From Actinomycetota bacterium (GTDB lineage: Bacteria; Actinomycetota; Actinomycetes; Streptosporangiales; Streptosporangiaceae), in assembly GCA_027313705.1 (NCBI GenBank), contig DAHVDE010000004.1, positions 1 through 64,000 of the forward strand: a DNA stretch of 64,000 nucleotides. The letters run 5' to 3'. A program made the translations under genes and the position numbers. Positions 61,178-64,000 of the stretch are shown here, piece after piece (the stretch's first letter is position 1; each line of letters starts with the position of its first letter). The notes beneath the pieces are model-generated. The model was not told the origin of the DNA. It did no database searches and saw only the letters and a list, made by a program, of their open reading frames with translations.

Positions 61178-62746
61178 TCACCAGAGGTTGTGATGGTCGG
61201 CGATCGGGTTGCCCGCCCATGCCTTCATCTCGGCCACGTTGTCGTGCGCCGGATACTTGTGCGCCGCCGGTCCTTCGGCGAAGGCGCGCAGCACGTTCGC
61301 GGTCACCCGCCTGGTGAAGTTGCCGCACTGCCTGGTGATGCCCCAGTGGTACAGGGGCGGCCCGAATGACTCCACCCAGCGCATGGTGCCGACGTTGAAC
61401 ACCCCGGCGCCGCCCTTGTGCGTGTAGTAGGCGGAATCCTGGTAGCTGTTGACGCCGTTGCAGGTCAACGGCGAATGGGCGACGATCTGGATCGGCCGCT
61501 CGAGCGGGTAGACGGGATTGACCCGGTCGTATTCGATGCCGACGAGCGAACGGAATGCGTGTCCCTTGCCGACTCCCGTCCCCTTGAACATCCAGGCGTC
61601 AGGTGCCGTCACCACGTAGTCGGCCACGGTCGGGTAGCTCTCGTAGATAGCCCCGGTCACCGAAGACTCTGGATCGGGATCTGGCGGTTCCCTGTAGTCG
61701 TTGGTGACCAGGACGTTGTCCTTGCCGTAGAGCGGATCGAGCATGTAGTCGGTCTTGTAACAGATGACCTGACGGTTCTCGCCCAGGTCAGAAGACTCGA
61801 GCCTGATCCTGCGGAACATGCAGTTCGCGCCGAGGATCGCGATGTTGCAGCCGCGGTCCCGCGCGGCGGTCACATGCCAGCGCTCCTGCGGTGTCCAGTA
61901 CTCGTCGTGGCCAGGCGAGACGAGCGCGCTTGCGCCGTGCAGCAGGTCACCGTCCCTGGCGATGTCGATGCTGGTCAGGTACGCGAGCGGCAGGCCCATC
62001 CGCTCGGCTAGATTGACCAGCTTGCGCTCGTAGACCATGAACAGGTAGGCGCCGGACTCATCGTATGGCCGGTCGAGGCTGACCACGTAGGACCGGTCGC
62101 CGTAACTGCCGCCTGGCCCTTTGTACAGATCGTAGTCGCCCCAGGTGTTGTATGCCTGCCAGGTCGACACCGCGCTCTTCAGCACGACCTTGCCCTTGGC
62201 GCTCGCTGACCTGATCATGATCGGCACGTAACGCTGGCCAGCTGCCGAATCGAGGCGCAGCAGGTATGACCCGGCCGGCCAGTCATGCGTGTCCGCGATG
62301 ACGTGCGACCTTCCCCACCTGGTATAGACGGTATTGGTTGCCTGCACCCGGTCGGCGGAGCGCTGACGGTGGCCCTTGACCGGCCCGGACTCCCATACCT
62401 TCCTGGCGAGATCTCCGCTGTACCAGCCCATGCGGAAGGCTTTGACGCTGAATTCCCTTGACGTGGTCGAAACGTACAGATCGATCGGTTCGCCGGGTAG
62501 CACGCTGGATTGAGCCGCGTATCCAATTATCGCGTCAGGCGCGCCGAGGTGCTTGATCCACCAGTCCTTATCGCCCGGCAGTGAATTCTCAGGAATGACC
62601 GTGCGGCGAGGCTTGTGCACGTGAGCACTGGCATGTGGCGCCGCCGCAGCGTCACAGCCGGCCACGGTTGCAGCCGGCACCGCCGCGGCCGCCGCGGCCG
62701 CCGTGCCGAGGAACGAACGCCTGCTGAAGTCCTTCTGGCCGCTCAT
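61178..62746 (-). CDS. Tat-exported N,N-dimethylformamidase beta-like protein
   Basis: 522 aa from ATG 62746 (MSGQKDFSRRSFLG). Twin-arginine signal SRRSFLGTAAAAAAA with a lipobox-like VAGC at about 33-36, so probably a Tat lipoprotein. The mature part resembles the large subunit of N,N-dimethylformamidase (FRMGWYSGDLARKVWESGP, DEYWTPQERWHVTAARDRGCNIAILGANC, SVLPGEPIDLYVSTT). Many actinobacterial relatives carry this annotation without a known substrate. The C-terminal half keeps the sugar-binding-like beta region. Confidence 0.8.
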   Translation of the reverse strand: MSGQKDFSRRSFLGTAAAAAAAVPAATVAGCDAAAAPHASAHVHKPRRTVIPENSLPGDKDWWIKHLGAPDAIIGYAAQSSVLPGEPIDLYVSTTSREFSVKAFRMGWYSGDLARKVWESGPVKGHRQRSADRVQATNTVYTRWGRSHVIADTHDWPAGSYLLRLDSAAGQRYVPIMIRSASAKGKVVLKSAVSTWQAYNTWGDYDLYKGPGGSYGDRSYVVSLDRPYDESGAYLFMVYERKLVNLAERMGLPLAYLTSIDIARDGDLLHGASALVSPGHDEYWTPQERWHVTAARDRGCNIAILGANCMFRRIRLESSDLGENRQVICYKTDYMLDPLYGKDNVLVTNDYREPPDPDPESSVTGAIYESYPTVADYVVTAPDAWMFKGTGVGKGHAFRSLVGIEYDRVNPVYPLERPIQIVAHSPLTCNGVNSYQDSAYYTHKGGAGVFNVGTMRWVESFGPPLYHWGITRQCGNFTRRVTANVLRAFAEGPAAHKYPAHDNVAEMKAWAGNPIADHHNLW

Positions 62747-62849
62747 GTTCAAAGCATGCCGCAACAGCCGGCGGCAATGTGGGCAGGGCCGCCTTTTTAC
62801 CTATTCGCGATTCGCGCTTTGTCTCCCCGTCCAGGTAGTTCAGGCCAGT

Positions 62850-63947
62850 TCAGGTCCCAATCGACTCAAGCGCCAGCTTGAATCTTTCCTCCCAGTCGGC
62901 TAGGGATCTGGTCGGCTCTACCGGGGGCGGCTTGACCCGCGCCAGGCAGGCGCGAGCGGCCCTGACCACTTCCGCCGGGCGCTTCGAGGTCACCGCCGCC
63001 TCACCGAGGTGCAGCTCGTGCTGGAGGTTGTCCCTGCCGTGGCCCTGGACGAGATCAAGCAGCAGCAACGGCCTGCCCACCGTGCGCGCCTCCATGCAGG
63101 TGCCGCCTGGACTGGTGATCACCAGGTCACAGGCGGCCATCAGCTCAGGCATCCGGTCGGTGAAGCCGAAGGCCTGCACCTTGTGCCTGCGCTGCGCCAC
63201 CGCGCGCAGCCCGCGCTCCAGCCTGGCGTTGTAACCGGCCACGGCCAGCACGGCAAGGCCGCAGGCGGCCAGCGCGTCGGCGATCTCGGCCAGTGGCCCT
63301 AGGCCGCGGCTGCCGGCTATCAGCAGCACGCACCGCTCCCGCTCGCCTACTCCGAGGCCGATCCTGGCCGAGCGCTGGGTCGGCGGCCGGTAGAACTCAG
63401 GCCGCACCGCCGGAGGAATCACCATGACTTTGGCCCCTGGCGAGAAGCGTTGCACGGCGGGTTCGGCCGCACCAGAGGTAACCAGGTAGAGGTCGACGTT
63501 CCTGTGCACCCAGAGCCGGTGCGGCGAAGCGTCGGTGCAGAACACCACGTGCCGCATCGCGGGATACCGAGCCGCGAGCGTGCTGACCGCGGACGCGCCG
63601 GTCGGGCTGATCGACACAACCAGATGGACCGGATTCTTGTCCAGGTACTCGCGCAGCCTGGGCACCAGCTTGAACCTGGCGAAGGCGTCGGCGCTGCGCG
63701 CCAGCCCGCTGCCGGCGCGCAGCGCGGTGAAGTGAAAGGCATCGTAAAGGCCGGGGACGGCGAGCATCGTGCGGAAGGTGCTCTCCGCGACCGTGCCCCA
63801 GCCCTGCCCGTGCAGCCAGTCCGCGTCAAGCGTGCGGGTCTTCCAGCCGAGCGCCTCTAGCGTCGCGGCACAGGCGATGGCGGCGCTCTGGTGACCAGTG
63901 CTGATCGAGCCAGGCACGAGCAGCGCCCGGGGTTGCGACCAGCCCAA
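62850..63947 (-). CDS. MGDG-synthase/MurG-like glycosyltransferase
   Basis: 365 aa, TTG start at 63947 (MGWSQPRALL). GT-B fold: N-terminal Rossmann (LLVPGSISTGHQSAA, then VHLVVSISPTGASAVSTLA) and C-terminal nucleotide-sugar domain (VLLIAGSRGLGPLAEI, FTDRMPELMAACDLVITSPGGTCMEA, RPLLLLD). The GH and SPGG...E motifs match the MGDG synthase/MurG superfamily, which adds sugars to lipids. The acceptor is unknown. Upstream sequence to the window end is short. Confidence 0.82.
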   Translation of the reverse strand: MGWSQPRALLVPGSISTGHQSAAIACAATLEALGWKTRTLDADWLHGQGWGTVAESTFRTMLAVPGLYDAFHFTALRAGSGLARSADAFARFKLVPRLREYLDKNPVHLVVSISPTGASAVSTLAARYPAMRHVVFCTDASPHRLWVHRNVDLYLVTSGAAEPAVQRFSPGAKVMVIPPAVRPEFYRPPTQRSARIGLGVGERERCVLLIAGSRGLGPLAEIADALAACGLAVLAVAGYNARLERGLRAVAQRRHKVQAFGFTDRMPELMAACDLVITSPGGTCMEARTVGRPLLLLDLVQGHGRDNLQHELHLGEAAVTSKRPAEVVRAARACLARVKPPPVEPTRSLADWEERFKLALESIGT

Positions 63948-63957
63948 CCTTCATTCC

Positions 63958-63987
63958 CTTCACTAGCTTTGACTTCACTAGCTTTGA
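63958..63987. repeat. 15-bp exact tandem repeat upstream of the glycosyltransferase gene
   Basis: CTTCACTAGCTTTGA occurs twice without gap at 63958-63972 and 63973-63987, about 11-40 bp before the glycosyltransferase start on the minus strand. It may duplicate an operator or promoter element; the window ends 13 bp later. Confidence 0.9.
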
Positions 63988-64000
63988 CTTCCCTGGCGTG

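Overview
The window is about 70% GC, densely coded, and reads as chromosome of a soil-type actinobacterium (Actinomycetota, possibly near Streptosporangiales, Catenulispora or Treboniaceae). This rests on gene families rather than a marker gene: a DUF574-type SAM methyltransferase, an F420-type PPOX protein, WYL and CsoR regulators, a GTP-type PEP carboxykinase, a PriA-like HisA, DUF3052, frequent GTG/TTG starts and four-base ATGA/GTGA gene overlaps. No rRNA, tRNA, CRISPR array or intact insertion sequence was seen.

Layout. 1-5.4 kb: a probable hypoxia/redox unit (33-codon ORF, radical SAM/SPASM protein, hemerythrin) behind a DevR/DosR-like dyad, then a CopD-like fragment disrupted by 14-bp repeats, then a two-component operon (small Pro-rich membrane protein, kinase, regulator, PepSY-like exported protein) with a near-identical palindrome at each end. 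5.4-10.8 kb: nitronate monooxygenase, a decayed NTF2-like gene, PEP carboxykinase with Ser at the usual reactive-Cys position, and a decay zone with MarR and ClC channel remnants. 10.8-18.4 kb: WYL regulator, VOC protein, release factor 3, DUF574 methyltransferase, and a kinase-regulator-kinase operon. 18.6-24.1 kb: histidine operon hisDC-hisB-hisH-hisA-hisF-hisI with overlapping genes, where hisD and hisC form a single reading frame. hisG lies apart at 27-28 kb, beyond a GC-rich tandem-repeat tract and two tandem exported phospholipase C-like genes; hisE is not in the window.

28-38 kb: sbcC/sbcD, a KimA-like potassium transporter, an F420/FMN-type protein, CsoR, a membrane protein, a TetR regulator with a repeat-encoded N-terminal extension, a small Cys-rich protein and upp. 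38-53 kb: a nucleoside uptake and salvage island. On the minus strand are cdd, thymidine phosphorylase, adenosine deaminase, deoC and two aldehyde dehydrogenase-family genes (one short and lacking the catalytic half). On the plus strand are a BMP-type binding lipoprotein, a double-cassette ATPase, two permeases, purine nucleoside phosphorylase and a phosphosugar mutase. Together with upp, these can plausibly import nucleosides, deaminate and phosphorolyse them, convert (deoxy)ribose-1-P to the 5-phosphate, cleave deoxyribose-5-P to acetaldehyde plus glyceraldehyde-3-P, and oxidise the aldehyde.

53-64 kb: XdhC-like and DUF3052 proteins, a VOC protein, pirin, a DinG-type Fe-S helicase, an LolA/RseB-like exported protein in operon with an ABC-2 exporter, a Tat-exported dimethylformamidase-beta-like protein and an MGDG-synthase-like glycosyltransferase.

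The observations most worth testing are the HisD-HisC fusion, the 33-codon ORF abutting the radical SAM gene, the PEPCK active-site substitution, the paired palindromes of the two-component operon, and the kinase-regulator-kinase operon. All assignments are from reading the sequence; no database search was run.
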